Below are positions 26,073 to 39,425 of a DNA stretch of 64,000 nt, piece after piece. The position numbers were made by a program, and so were the translations under genes. This stretch comes from Leptoclinus maculatus (Eukaryota; Chordata; Actinopteri; Perciformes; Stichaeidae), in assembly GCA_032191485.1 (NCBI GenBank), contig JAVDOI010000010.1:1924197-1988196 (forward strand). The letters are read 5' to 3'. The notes below the pieces were generated by a model. The model saw only the letters and a program-made list of their open reading frames with translations, was not told where the DNA came from and searched no databases. Position 1 is the stretch's first letter; each line of letters opens with the position of its first letter.

Positions 26073-29000
26073 CAAACTCTGTCTCTTGTGGTTGAGTTTA
26101 TTGTTTGGTCTGTCTCTCCGTTCTCCCCCTCTGTGCTCCCTTTTGTTTTCTGTATGTTTTGTTGTATTGTGCAGAGAGGCAGAGATGCAGATAGAATGCA
26201 GACAGTTTGCCCTGGGTGAAGAGTGCGCACGAGCACCCCTTGGTATCTATTTACCAAGACACATTCATCTATTCACACATGACCAAATGTATAAAACTCT
26301 ACCGTCTTTTTTTTTAAGCACAGGGCGTTTATCATCAAAGAGATTTAATACATAATGTTTTGAGGGCAATTTACTCATCCCAGTATGGCCTTATTTTCCA
26401 CCCATTGTATGCAAGGATGCCCTTTTCCATAGTAATCAGCACCTGTATTTATGTCCATGGATCATTAATCTTGTCCATAACATCAAAAATAAAACAACAT
26501 CAAAAAAATCTCATCGCATGTATGAAACGCCTCTCTCTTTCTCTCTCTCTCTCTGTTTCTTTCTCCCTCTCTCTTCCTCCCACTCTACTGTTGGTAAATA
26601 ATTCAACCTTTTTCCCTGTAACAAGTGCTGGCCTTAATAGGGAGCAGTACCTGTAGTTGGGATAAACAAGGCAGCCGGCCCCACCAGTGAAACAGAGGGA
26701 TTTGAGCTCCATGAGGGCAGAGAAATAAGTTGTTTCCTTCTGAAAGGCAGAGTAGACTGGCTGACATTAATTAAACCCTATAGGATAAAGGTTATCTGAG
26801 GCCTAGCAAAGCAGAGTGCATGCGGTACGTCGTGTCTGCCGCATCCTAATCAAGGCTTCTTCTTAAAGCGACATGTGTGGGCTCGGGCATGCGTAATATG
26901 TTGCGCTGTTATGTTCCTAAATGCGTCTAAGAGATCTATTGATCCGACAGCATTTCACCTTCAGTTACAGATTCAAGTTAAACAAACCACAGAAAAATAC
27001 GAGGAACAATCTAGCTACCACCTCTGCTGCATTTCCAGCGTTCTAACACATTTTTTAAAAATAAAGACCGAGGCAACTTCCTAGAGAGTTCCGTGTTCGG
27101 AAAACATTGTGTTGCCCACCTTGATCTGTTGTGGGAGGTGTGCCTCCTCGCTAGAGATCCTCCCATGGTGCACCTGTGACTGAGTCACCTGACCCGAGCA
27201 TCAGCATGGCGCTCGGGTGCCGTGGCTCATGTTTTACAAATTACCCAGGGGGTCGTGCACCACCTCTGTGCCCATATTTCCTCCTTGCTGAAGGCATAGT
27301 GCGTGGGATTATATTCCCCAACTTCAACTCCTCCCTCAGACAATGAACAGCCGCAGAGACGACAGTCACCTCACTAACCCGAGAACGCGAAGGAAAATAC
27401 AAATTAAGGCACGGAGAAAGCACTGTTCTGACCTATTGGCCTCCTCTGTTTGTGCTGGATATATGCTGGTTAAAGAAAAAAGCAGCACGGCTCCCGTTTC
27501 CAGGCGAGTAGGGCTCTTTGTGTTATGCGTGTGTCATCAGGACTCCAATCTATTTCTCTGCACTCTCTTCCTGACTCGTCAACTTATTTGCATGCCGAAT
27601 GTAATTAAAGGTCACCTCATTGGTAATATTCTCTTAATATTTAAAATAGTCTAGTTAGAGAGCCACTGGAGGCGACGCGGGTTTTTATTACCACCCCACT
27701 GTATGGCCTTTCTATATTGGTGGTACAGTAACACAGGCTCTTTCACAGTAATAGTATAATAGTAATGGCTTCTCCTTTCATATACAGATAAAGGCTGATG
27801 TCCTCTCGTCGACAAGCCCAGTGAAAAGTAATTAGCTGATATGGATGTTGCTGTCAGTGATAACTGATATTGGGGGACTATTACATTCACTCCCTGGAAT
27901 GATGATCCTTGAAATGGGCTCATCACAGGGAGCTGCATATTCAGATAGATGCAAGATTACCGCATATAAGAAGGAAAGCTGCATGCGAAAGGTCACAGTA
28001 TCCACAAAAAAGCACACAAAAAAAGCTGAATATTTAATATGCCGCAAGCTCTTCTTTTTTTATTAACGCATGACTCACGTCTAATGTTTGATTTATTCAC
28101 TGAAAAGTGCTCAGTTCAATATTGGGAGCATTGATATAGCAGCAAACAACTATTTGCTATTCGTGTGTGTTGTTATCTGGCGCTTCCTTGCTATGTTTAC
28201 ACAGCCAGGCCGGCCATGCAGACCTTTTAGTTCATGTCCGTGCACGTGAGCATGCCCCGCTGGTTGTATGGTTGTACGGTGGTCACAGCTGAGAACGTTG
28301 TCGTCGCGGAAAGCAAAGTGCCCGCCCTCCGGTTCCCCCTCAGTTAAACACCGTTTGCTCTGTCGGGCACTTTTGCCGTAGTTTGCATTGTTGGCGTTTT
28401 GCAAGCCAGCCGGGCTCAGCGGTCGCCATTTTGGGAGCAGTTGAAAGGCAATCGAATCGTCCCCAATCTTGTACTGTATACAGCCCCTTTGATATTATAC
28501 AAGCAGAGTCCAAATCTAAAGTCATACTGAGCATCTGAGGTCTTTCCTCAAGTTAACTTGAATGGATGATAATTCACATGGGGGTGCCGGTTGGCAGTCC
28601 CTCTCCAGAGAGAGACGTAAATAGCCTCACAGGTGGTGGTGTGGCAACTAAGTAAATGGTTACCGAGCCAAGGAGTGCTGGGCCTGTGCAAATAGGGAAA
28701 GGAATGGTACCCATTGGGGTGTTGGAGTGAGAGAAGGTATTTGAGGGTAAGATGAACCTAAATGATCTCTTTTAGGGATTTTTCTACAGTGACCCTGAAA
28801 GTTTTTCTCTAAGTACTTCAGCATTTTTTTTTTGGTAGCTGATAAATAGATAAACAGGAATAAATCAATGTGAAGTGATGAATGAATAAGTAAAATGCCC
28901 TGTAGTCATTTGTCTGGTTGTATTCAGGCCTCACATTCCAGCCCTATTCTGCTAATGAAGATGACGGTGATGGCAACGAAGGAGCCGCCTCATCCGTCGA

Positions 29001-30867
29001 GGCGCGTGCACGTTTTGTGTGCACGTGTCAGCGTGAGTGCGTGTGTTTTCATAGTACTTAGTAGCATTAAGATAATATGATGAGCTGCCTGGATACCAGC
29101 AGAAAACAATAGAAGGGGAAACAAAGCAAACCCCTAAATCTGTCTGCCATTTGTGCTCACATACTGTACACACATGTCATGAGTATTCTGGCACAGTTAC
29201 TAGGCCAGGGAAGTGCTGGTCTGGGGCCTGGCCCATTCTCCAGAGACAAACCCCCCCCCCCCGCCCGCCCGCCTCCCCCCTTCCTGTGCAGTCTGTGGAC
29301 ACAGTCTGAGGCGACAAGGTTGCACAACAGCTCGCAAAAACCTCCACTTTACAAACGTGATCATAAAAAAAACACGGCCTGCCATTAGAAATCTGTTAAA
29401 GAAGAAGAAAATAATTAGGAGGACTGTGATGATTGTGTCAAGGGGGAAATAGATCAGAGGAATTGTGGGAAGCACCAGAAAATCTTGCCGTGGCTTTGTT
29501 ACTTTGCTGTTGGTTCATTTCGACATTGATCCACCCTTCCATCTGTCATCTTTTTTCCCGTGCTCCTTCTTCAACTCTCCATTTCTTTCTTTCCCCTTTT
29601 TCTTGGATTCGAGAGCGGAGGAGCCTTCTGGCTTTAACGGAGAGGGGATGAAGATGTTTATTCATCTGGAGGGTATTAGAGCCATGATTAAGGAGAGGAG
29701 GGAGTAGTGAGGCTGATGCGACGTCTGCATCGCTCGTTCATGGGCCGCCTGCGGGACTCAGGCCAACAAACCAGGAAAACAAGAAATTGAAGAAGAATGG
29801 GGGGAAAAAAAACTTGTGAAATTCGATTCTCTCGGGAAAGAACAGAAGTTTAAATTTTAGCCGTCTCGCTGGCTCTTTCATTCTCGGTCTCACCCCCTGT
29901 TCTCGCAGCTAAGCTAATTATTAATGAATGCGGTTTCTGTTGAACCTTGGAGAGGTGTCAGCGCTGCAGCCACTGAGGGTTAAGAAATCTTGACATTTAA
30001 GACAGGGATGCATGAAAATACATCGTCTTGCTTGAGTTGATGCTTGTTTTTCTTTCCCTCCCGCTCTCCTCTCCAAGATGCGTGTTTTCTTCTCCCTCCT
30101 GGGCTGTCTCCAGTTGTTTTACCACTGACAAGCTGGGATGGCGTTGAGGAGATATCAAATGGAGCCACAGTGTATTAATCAGGGGAACCAAAGGGTCGTG
30201 GATCAAGAGGCAGGGTCAGGCTTTTCTGATAAATGCTAAAGCTAACACTTGCGTCTCAGGTTGCTTGTCCATATGCATGTGATATTCGGCATCCTCTGCA
30301 AGAAGAAAAAAAAGCTGGTGTTGATGTAAGACTTTTTGGCAGACTAAGTGCCCTTTTTTTCTCCAAAACATATTCTCATGTACTGAAACGTAGATCCAAG
30401 TTTCTGAAGTTATTCCTCAAAAAGTGAAATAATTGTTAGCAGCATAGCTGAAGTTTTATGGGTCACTGTGAGGTGGTTTGATTAAAAAGAATTAGACCCT
30501 ATTTTCTGAATTCAGTGTGTGCTGTGCGTGGTTTTAAGTAATGGATAGCGCCTCTTGAAACTTGCAGAGCAAACCCTATTTTAATGAAGCAACCATACAG
30601 TAACTCAGCATATTTCTGTACGCACAACAACATTTTTTTCTTCTTCTCCAAGCTGATGACATAAATCATATTTTCCGTGGGTAACTAAGAGTGGGGGAAA
30701 ATAAAAGAGCATCCAAGTAAACTCTTGCGCAGTGAGGAAATATTAATAGGGTCGTAGCACATAGCACAGCACAGTGCTGCAGCATCCCTCACACTGGCTG
30801 ACTGACTGACTGGCTAGCTGACTGTCCACTGGGTCCTGCGCCTGGTCTGCCGCAGTGTTGAGGGAGC

Positions 30868-30868
<1 letters not shown>

Positions 30869-30909
<41 letters not shown>
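30869..30909. repeat. (AC)20 microsatellite
   Basis: Uninterrupted AC array in the 25.9-kb intron. Confidence 0.95.
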
Positions 30910-30912
<3 letters not shown>

Positions 30913-32080
30913 GCACAGAGAGGCTCCCCTGCCGATTGAAGCCCAGCCCAGCCCAGTCCCGCCTGGCCCAGCACTCCCTTAGAGCCAGTGCAGTGAGGCA
31001 GGCGGTGAAGGGGGCATGCTGGGGGACAGATTGCCATCCTCCTTTCTCCCCCTGGGAGGCTCACTGTGGCTGCTGGTCCAGCCAAGACCTGGGGAACAGC
31101 CTCCTTCCTGTTTGTGCTTTAGCCTACCTGAAGTGGTCAACTGTCCTTCCTCTCCGCACCACCCGCAGCTCCGTTCCACAGGAGATGACACCATAGCCGC
31201 CACCGCTCCCCCACACACAAACCGCTCCACCTACATCCGAAGCACATCCTCTGACCATCTTGCGTTGCGTCATAGCTGTAGGTGTTATCGCTCGTTGCCA
31301 AAGCTTTAGAGCGGCTGCCTGTTTTAAACCTATGCGTAAATACTGTTTAGCACACTGACCATTTAAGTGATTCCACTTCACCAAGACGTGCCACAGTGAT
31401 AGTCAATTAATATACATTCATTTGAAATGTAAAAACACAATATCAAGCATCACAGAGATAATAACATGCATGCTGTGAGGTGTATTGTTGTGAATCCCTT
31501 TTAATATTTCAAACTCAAATGAAACAAGACATCAACATTAGCCCTCAAGCCCACCCACTGCACTCTGAACAGGAACCTATTATGAACCCCAAAGTCACCT
31601 TTCTTGAATAATTGTGTTATTAAATGTCTCCCTTTTCTTTTCCGTCTTTTTTCTCTTTTGAAGAAAAGATTTGATTTTGAAAGCAGAAAAAAATGAAGCA
31701 CTTTCGGCAATTTAATTTCTTGTTAACTGTTACTTTGCTCTGCCCTGATTTAACATTTGTTTCTCTACAAAAGAAACACACAGCGAGCAGTGCAACACTT
31801 AATGATAAAAGACAACCTCTGCACAAGTTGAATGAATTACCATTTTTATGCTAAGCCTATGTCAAAATGAAATGTTGATAATCTATAAAGCAAGGAATCT
31901 CTGCTGTCTGTGGGCTACGTTTGCATAACTCGAGAATCGTTCATTAGATCTAGATCTACTCGGCGGGTGTATTTGCTGGGGACCCGAGGACCTGCAGTGT
32001 CAAATTTGGAGCAATTTGAACATGTTCAATATGAATATACTTAATAAACAAACGAACAGTGCAATCTACTGCTCCACGCT

Positions 32081-32172
32081 CCAGTCCGGTAGGTGACGGT
32101 GATACACCTTTAAGTTGGTTTTGTAAACCGCCAAATTAACTCTGAAGGAGGAGAAAAAGAAGAAGACGAAAT
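32081..32172. mobile_element. Dispersed fish repeat fragment with GAAGAAGA tail
   Basis: The stretch CCAGTCCGGTAGGTGACGG, followed by an ACACCTTTAAGTTGGTTTTG block, an AACCGCC block and an AGAAGAAG tail, resembles a high-copy fish repeat that I recall as GTAGGTGGCGGTAATGCACC...AACCGCC...(GAA)n. It is a degenerate end fragment with no coding capacity. Family assignment is from memory and uncertain. Confidence 0.5.
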
Positions 32173-32204
32173 ATTTGAATAAAAAGGAAGATATGGGAGA
32201 ATTC

Positions 32205-32307
32205 TGCCTTCAGGGCTGTCTGCCAAACCATGACATTTTCCTTAACCTAACCAAGTAGGTTTGTTGCCTAAACCTAAGGAGCTTTCTGGCAGAAAGCCCT
32301 GAAGGCA
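32205..32307. repeat. 21-nt inverted repeat with 61-nt loop, AACCTAACCAAGTAG-type repeat
   Basis: Arms 32205-32225 (TGCCTTCAGGGCTGTCTGCCA) and 32287-32307 are reverse complements with one mismatch. The loop holds TTAACCTAACCAAGTAGG and GCCTAAACCTAAGG, motifs I recall from widespread teleost repeats. It is followed by a second GAAGAAGAAG tract (32322-32350). Probably a hairpin-type repeat nested between repeat tails; a small hairpin RNA is possible but not indicated. Confidence 0.5.
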
Positions 32308-32589
32308 AACTTTTGTGCAGAAGAAAAAGAAGAAGAAGAAGTAGAAGAAGTTGTAGTATTCGTTTTGCTGCTGTAAGCTGGAAACAGCCTGCTAACGCTG
32401 CATGGATGCTCGATAACATTACAAGCTCACTTTTAATTTACCATCCTACGTTTTCATTGTTGCCTCCACTAATAAAATCTTTATGTCAAAGCGAGCGACC
32501 AAGTATTCACCAGATTCACCAAGAACCAGATTGGAAACGGTCTTGTACTTCCAGGCTACTCAAAGCGCTGTAACACTACTTGTCGTCAT

Positions 32590-32710
32590 TCACCCATTCA
32601 CACACTGATTGTAGGGACTACCCAGCAAGGTGCCACCTGCCCATCAGGACTAACGAACATTCATACACCGTAGACACGGCCTCCGGGAGCAATTTGGGGA
32701 CACAAGTAGC
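32590..32710. mobile_element. Dispersed teleost repeat fragment (CATTCACACACTGAT...CAATTTGGGG type)
   Basis: The blocks CACCCATTCACACACTGAT, CAAGGTGCCACCTGCCCATC, CATTCATACACCG and GGGAGCAATTTGGGG appear in the order I recall for a very common fish repeat. In that repeat they are followed by a TCAGTGTCTTGCCCAAGGA block. That block is missing here and sequence jumps to AGTAGCCGGGGATCT, so this copy has an internal deletion. No protein-coding part is present. Confidence 0.6.
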
Positions 32711-35700
32711 CGGGGATCTCTGAGCCACAGCCGTGTTTCTGATTAGGCGCGTGACACAACTATGTCACGGCAGGCGTGTCACTGACGACCAAACAAAGCG
32801 CAGTGTCGAGGGTGAAGTTTGGCTTCATGGCGGATTGGCAACAAGGTAGCGAAGTTGTTTGTATGAGCGGTTATTGAGAATGCAGGGAAAACATGTGGCT
32901 TGTTCTGTTCACAGGCGTGTGGTGCACTGCACTACTATTTCTAAAGCAGAAAAATACTCCTAACAGCATCTTTTAAAGGTTATCTGGCATTCATGTTGTG
33001 CTCAAGTGTGCTGCTGACCTCCGTGACCTCAACGTTATAGTATGCAGTTATTCTGGGGGATAAGAAATATGTTACCCAGCAGTAAGTCTTCTCTGGCGTG
33101 CTTTCAGAGTTCAAATACTGCGGTTATGGATTGTTACTTAATGCAGATTTTCACAGGAATAAAAATGAAGCGGAGCACAAACATCATCTGTCATTTCAGA
33201 GGCATTACCTCAAGGAACATTATTATTGATTGTCATCATTAGTATTGATTCCGGTTTGTCCATGTTAGTGGAGAGACATCGGTGTAGAAGGGACACATCT
33301 CTGCGATAAGTAATGGAATTCCACTTTTCACCGTGTCTCACTATCAAGGAAGAGAAAAAAAAGCCTGTAGTAAAGGATGACTGGCCGCCCTACTTTTCCC
33401 CCTCTGGCCTTCCATTTGTCTAACTTTCCTGGGACGCCACTGGGGCGCTGTGATTTCTGGGACAGTGACCAAGTGCTCCTGTCTGAGCTGGGGGACGTGG
33501 GTAATGTGGACAAAGTAGTTGACAGTTTGCCGCTTCCCCATGGTTGAGAGACGGAGCCACGAGGGCCAGAATAATGGACGCCCAGACCACAGAGTCAGGA
33601 CAGCGCTTGATGTTCCAGCTCTTTGTGTCAAGGCCCTGTGTGAAAAAAAAATCCCCATTGACTGCTGTCTTTTGGGGGCGGGTGTGCATTTCTCCTCCGA
33701 GTGTGTGTGTGTGTAAATTGCGTTGTGTACATAATGTTAGGCCAGAGCCGCTACGGCACTGATGAAACCCCAGGAAGTGAATCCTTATTTCATCTAGTGT
33801 TTTTCCACCCTGTTCGGTAAAAGATAGCATCCTTGTTCACTGCTCCTCGCAGTCGTCTCACACAACCCCACCTTCTCATCCTGTAGCATAGTGGATTTGA
33901 TTGATCTGTACCAAGCGGGGGAGGGGGCGGGGGGGGGGGACCTGACATTTCTCAGTGATGTGTAAAAAAAAACATATTGTGTTTGCTAAGAAGGAAAAAA
34001 AAGAGGAAAAGGCAGGCACACACACACACACACACGCATAGACAATACTATATCTGAGGTTGACTGTCTAATAGTAAATAGCTGCACATTTTAAATACCT
34101 CTACTTGAGCGTATTGGTGTGTGTTGATCAGCTGCACGGGGCAAAAAGCCACGTCTAGCCACCTGGCACTTTCAATGACAGCTACTGGGAATTCTCAGTG
34201 TTTCATTTTGACTGGATTTGATGTCTTAAAACAGGACTACTGTGAGTAAAGCCCAGCCCTGGGCCTCTTCCAACAGCTCTGTGTCCTCTGAGCTCTCGGT
34301 CCTGAGTCAACAGAGTGATTGCGTTCACCTGACTGGAATTAGTCCCAAAAAAAAAAGAATCGACCGCCGGTCTCTCTCTCTCAGTCAGGAAGATTGGAGG
34401 CTTAGCTAATGTAAAAAAAAATAAAAAATCTCTCACCACCTCCTCTATTAGATCTTAAGTGGTTGTGTCACAGACAAGGCCGTACATGATAGTGTGTTGT
34501 TCAGACACACATTGCTATTTGGGCATCAGAACAGGAAAAGCGTCGAGATGACACATGCATTGTCTCACGGGAGAGGCTCACTACTTTTCCCAGTAACTGT
34601 AAAAAAGATTCCCTCTCTGAATATGAAGTGGGGTCATGGTGTTACATCAGACAAGTTGTCAGCTTTTTGTTTATTCATTGAATCCCCAATCCCCAATGTG
34701 CCACAAATACACTCACACAAACACATCTCTTATGACAACCACTACGTACAGATCTCTGGTACAACACACGGGGAAGATAAGGTTTTGGCGGCTGAAAACA
34801 TGGCCGTGCTTTGCTTCACTAGAATGGCTTTCGAACAAAGTCTGGCTTGCAATAGAAGTGGCAGATGAGTGATGGCGAAAAACACTTTTCTGATGAGATA
34901 AGGTCCTGGACCTGGATAAGAGTTTGGCTTCCTAAATAGGAGAGGTGTACTCTGTTGCTGTCAGGCAGTGATAAGCCATCTTGAACTGCTTCCAAGACCT
35001 CAGACACGAAGGTCCGGGCGCCAGTAGTAAGTTATTCCCAAACCATGGTCCCTGAAAGGTTTTAGGAGGGTGTACTGGATTCAGAAACAATAAAATCGCA
35101 AATGCCTCTTTTATGTTTAAGAGTGGCCTTGAGGCAAGACCTGCTAACAAATGTTAAATTCTCTGATAAAAAAAAGTAAGTAGATAAGTAATCATGTAAC
35201 CAAACTTTACTCACTGATGTTATTATTGTACTTAAAGGGTTACAAAGTGCTTCACAATACAGACAAAGACAGGGCGTCTAGGGACAGTCATTGTTATTCT
35301 CATCCAAGTGAAATAATAACTTCACAGAACATCTTAGGAATCTATAGTTTTAATCAACTACTATGAAAATTCTGAAAATACATCAATGCGTAGCGCAGGC
35401 GGTTTTGGAAAGAAATCGCAACATTTCAAAACGACAAGACAGGTGTGTCTGGGTTTGAGAGGAGCAGAATGACTTTGCTGAGCCCTGCATATAGATGTTT
35501 ACTGGTCTTTTCTGTCAAAAAATGATTTGAACAGATTGAGGATTTTCTCCACCAAACATCCTAACTTCAGCCCTAATACGTTTTTTTTTTCAAATTCTCA
35601 ATGGGATTATCCTGGCTAAATAAAGGTTCAATAAATAACATGATAATTAATTATACGTTTTTTTGTCTGTCTCTTTCATTTCTGGCATAAATTCATAATA

Positions 35701-37150
35701 GGCGTTTTCTCTAATTCCATTACCAAACTCTCTCATATATTTGTGTCTGCAAAGAATTGAATTGTAAAATTAATCATATTATTTAGCATTTAAAATTTAG
35801 AGACAGTATTTTCCGCCATATGTAGTATAGTCCAAAGGGAAACAATGTCATCAGGAAAATTAATGACTTACTCTCCTAAAAATATATTCATATATCTTGC
35901 TAATTCTCAAATACATTAATTGCATAAATCAAAACATTCTTCGGGGGGTTTTGAAAGCTGTGCCGCCGTGCACAGCAATGGCCTGTTCCCAGCATTAACG
36001 ATCTTATTTGAACAGGAGTATTTACTCTGGGAAACGGTGCTATAAATGAACATAGAGGAAGTGGTGCACAAAGAGTAGTTCAGACTGGCTGAGAGGAAAC
36101 TGAGACCTGCGTGTGAAGGGGGGATTTTTAGTGGCTACATTTGCAGTTAAAGAAAAAAAAAAGAAACACTAATTTGTATAGAGCTGTTTCAAATGCCTTT
36201 ATTTACTGTATCATTCCTTAGTACATTGAACTTGTCAGGCAACACTTTTTTTGTTTTATTCTTAAAAAGTTTTCGTGTACTGCAGCTTGAGGCTGAATTT
36301 ATTTCTTACTCGTAAATATGGCTATGGCACATTTTTTTGCCATCCCCTATAGGAGCTCTCCAAGTGAGGTTGTTTTGTTCCATATAGGAGGCATTTAAAA
36401 AGAGCAAGAGGGAGGGGGGGGTAGGGACAGAACTACCCAGAGAGGGACAGGCCTTAAGATGGAGGTCTTCCTCCCAGGACGTGACAGGCTGTTGGCTGGA
36501 GGATGCTCAGGAAGGCCTTGGCAGACCAACAAAGACAGCCCTTCAGCTGCAGGGTGTAGTTTTTCAGGCCCCAGCATCCCCTTTGGCAGCAGCACAGAGA
36601 GTGCTGGCGTGCACAGGCCCCCGGCCCGAGAGACAGGGAAGTAAGGCCCGCTCTTTTATTTACTCAGGCTGCTGCTGAGGCCTGGGCATTTCTTGTCTGG
36701 GTGAAGAAGGGGAAAAAAACAAGTCTCTCTCTCTGTTTCCTCTTGGGGTCTCCTGAGGAAGATTGCTCTTTCATCTACAGTTGTTCACACACTTGTTTCG
36801 GCCATTGCGCTTGTATCTGTGTACTCTATGTGTACATGTATGTCTGCACATAGTTTGCTACTGTGAGTGAGTGTGCATGTTACTGAGTGTGTGTGTGAGA
36901 AAGTGTAAAACTATAGTAAGTCTCACTATGAAGGTCATTTGTACTTTTTATCAAGTTGCTGGTGGACAAAATATGATATAAATATGAAATAACAATTCTT
37001 TAAGTTGATATCTATGTATTTATTTGTTACATTCAGTTTTACAAAGTTAGGAAAGCAATGTTTACGTCATGCCTGATGTTGTGCCTTACACATAAAAGAA
37101 TGATCCCAGTCACATCCACACATTAAGGCATACAGCTTATTAACCAAACA

Positions 37151-37203
37151 CCGGTATCCGATCGGTACCCAAAGGCTAGGTATCGGTATTGGAACTGAAA
37201 AAT
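37151..37203. mobile_element. Possible short transposon scrap (CGGTATCGG-type repeat)
   Basis: CCGGTATCCGATCGGTACC followed by TATCGGTATTGGAACTGAAA resembles a dispersed fish repeat with iterated GTATCGG words. Only about 50 nt is visible, with no termini or target-site duplication, so this is a weak call. Confidence 0.3.
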
Positions 37204-37791
37204 CGCTCCTCTAGTATGATGACACCTTGAATAGTGTTCATAGGTGTAACTGAGAGACCAATTGATTACATCATTACTCTGTAATATGTATTTGATGGTG
37301 TTATTGTAGTATACAGCAGCCTCTGTAATATTTCAAAAACCTAATATCAACATAGCTATTTGCCCATCTAAGCATTTTAGCTGCTAGTTGAACTCAAGCA
37401 ATGTTTTCGACTCCCACATGTCCCCTACAGATACGGCTTTATGTATGTATGTGTTATTGAAGCTAAGACACTAAATAAATAATCTACATCTAGTAAACAA
37501 ACAAAAAAAAAATGCAATGAGGTTGTCCTGACAGCTTAGTAATGTCTTAAGGCAAAGACATCCTCATTTAAGACAGTAGAATTTAATTTAGCCTTGTATA
37601 CGGCCCCATTTATTTGTTTGTTTTATACTATTGTCTCCAAGCCAATATGTTTGACTGTAAGGCATTGGCTGGGGTCATTCTTCTTGCACTGTCTTCTCCT
37701 CCTATACCCTGGGAGGCAGTATGAGTGAGGGCAGATCCGCCCCCTCTGTGGAGGAGGGCATAGCACTGAGTCACCCATCCTCCCTCACACC

Positions 37792-37818
37792 AGAGAGAGA
37801 GAGAGAGAGAGAGAGAGA
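37792..37818. repeat. (GA)n microsatellite
   Basis: About 13 GA units. Confidence 0.9.
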
Positions 37819-39425
37819 ATAAACATTGAGACATGTTTGAGAGATAAAGCAAGTAAAGCAGGCAAGGTTCGCTCCTTGAGTGAGATGTGTGTGTGCAGAG
37901 TGGGCGCCTTGCCAGGGGTGGGAGGTTTCCGGGAGGGCCACGATGTGGAGGTGGGCTCTCAATGTGCTGCTTTCAGCAGTTTGGAGGGGCAAGGGAATGG
38001 CCTCCGACCCCATCTGTTTCCTGAAGATAGGCCCTGATGGGGGTAAGTGCTCAAAGAGGGCATGATATCCTGACAAAGGGCAGATCGCCCAACAAAAACA
38101 ACAGTAAGGGGAGAGAGAGAGAGACTAAGATGTGTCAGCTGAAGGAGAGAACAGAGGTTGGATCCTGGAAAGAGCTTGTGCTTTTCCTTCGCCCCACTCA
38201 TAAATCTTTGCAGTTTCCTCTTGTTTTTCCCATTCCAAGTTTTGGCCTTTTGACACAGTTTTTTTTCTTTTTCTGAAGGGGTTGGGATTACTTTGTTTTA
38301 TTTAGGTAAGGAAGTTCACAGCACTTAGAATTCGGCAACGGGAACAAGTGGTCTGTAACCTTTTGAACTTGTGGAAAGTGGTGTCCCGTGTTTTCCATTC
38401 ATATCGCTGTACAGTGAACCAGGGGAATGGAATGTTGGCATAGAAGCGATTTGTAAAGGGACACATTAAAGTGTTTGTAAAACAAATGGGGGCTGCATTG
38501 TCAGTTGTCTGGTGTTCCCTGGTCATTCTCTGCACCTGCTTGTCCTTGAGTGAGATAGTTAGCCACTCGGTTGTCTTCCCCTATCCGTTTCCCTGTCCCC
38601 TCCTTGCCCCCCTCTGCATCAGCACATGGCACATTCATCCATCCTGTATCAGTTGCCTCACGGCTTAGCGCAGACCCCACAGACAAATATGATAATAATA
38701 CATATTCTTTAATCTGATATCTATTGACTGATGTTCTGAAAGACCCATGTTTCATGAAAATCATCTGTTTTGCAGTGGAGGCTTCCTAAAGGCTATGCAT
38801 AACTGTGGTCTAAATTGCACATTTAATCTTTTCTTTCACTCTTGAGAGCTGCTTTTCCCTGCTTCCCCCCCCCCCTCTTGTCTTAAGGTCATTTCAAGGG
38901 CTCTTGTTTTTTAAAAATATTCTAGTAATTGTTCAGGGAATAATAGAAAGGTTCTAATTTACCTCATGCCGGGTTTACATCCTAAAGTACACCCATTGTC
39001 CTGTGTTGGCTTTAAATGTCAGAGAGATTGTGTTTTGAGTCACAGTGGGCTAAGCCATTACATGGCCACATACAAGGTTAATTGTGGTAAAAGTATTTCC
39101 ACTTATTCTCTTCTCTAATTATACTTTAAATTGCATATTTAAGTGTAACTTTTTAGATAACACCTAAGGAGAGGTATTGTTTCCGCTGAAGAAAAAATTG
39201 TCTAAGTTGCAAAGAATTCTAAATTCATAGACCACAACCATATTATTACTATGACAAATAACAGCACGGCGGCCCACCTTTTCTATTCAAAGGAGTGAGA
39301 CAAATGACTTGCTAATACAGTCTTACAAAACACCTCTCTTACTCACTCTCTCCTTCTCTCTCCATCTTTTTCCCTCTGAAATACCCCCGATACCCTCTTT
39401 TCTCTCTTTCTGTCTTTCTATCCAG

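Larger units (their letters stand above)
13545..39425 (+). other. znf521: ZNF521 25.9-kb intron
   Basis: A long intron with no supported gene. Sections: 13.5-16 kb carries three long CA/GT arrays. 16.2-16.4 kb holds a minisatellite. 16.5-31 kb has many pyrimidine-rich and poly-C or CA tracts, a CCAAT-rich palindrome near 22 kb and an X-box-like motif at 24.6 kb. 32.0-32.7 kb is a cluster of dispersed-repeat fragments. 33-37 kb is mainly unique AT-rich DNA with a repeat-like scrap at 37.15 kb. 37.8 kb has (GA)n. 39.34-39.42 kb is the pyrimidine tract and CAG acceptor of the giant exon. Long introns of developmental zinc-finger genes such as ZNF521 are known to be rich in conserved non-coding enhancers, so regulatory elements are expected, but none can be proven from one genome. 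Confidence 0.75.

Noticed and set aside
35215..35330. Stretch with ACAAAGTGCTTCACAATAC resembling a LINE or SINE tail.
   Set aside because: Only one block looks familiar and no ends or target duplication can be seen; not enough to call an element.
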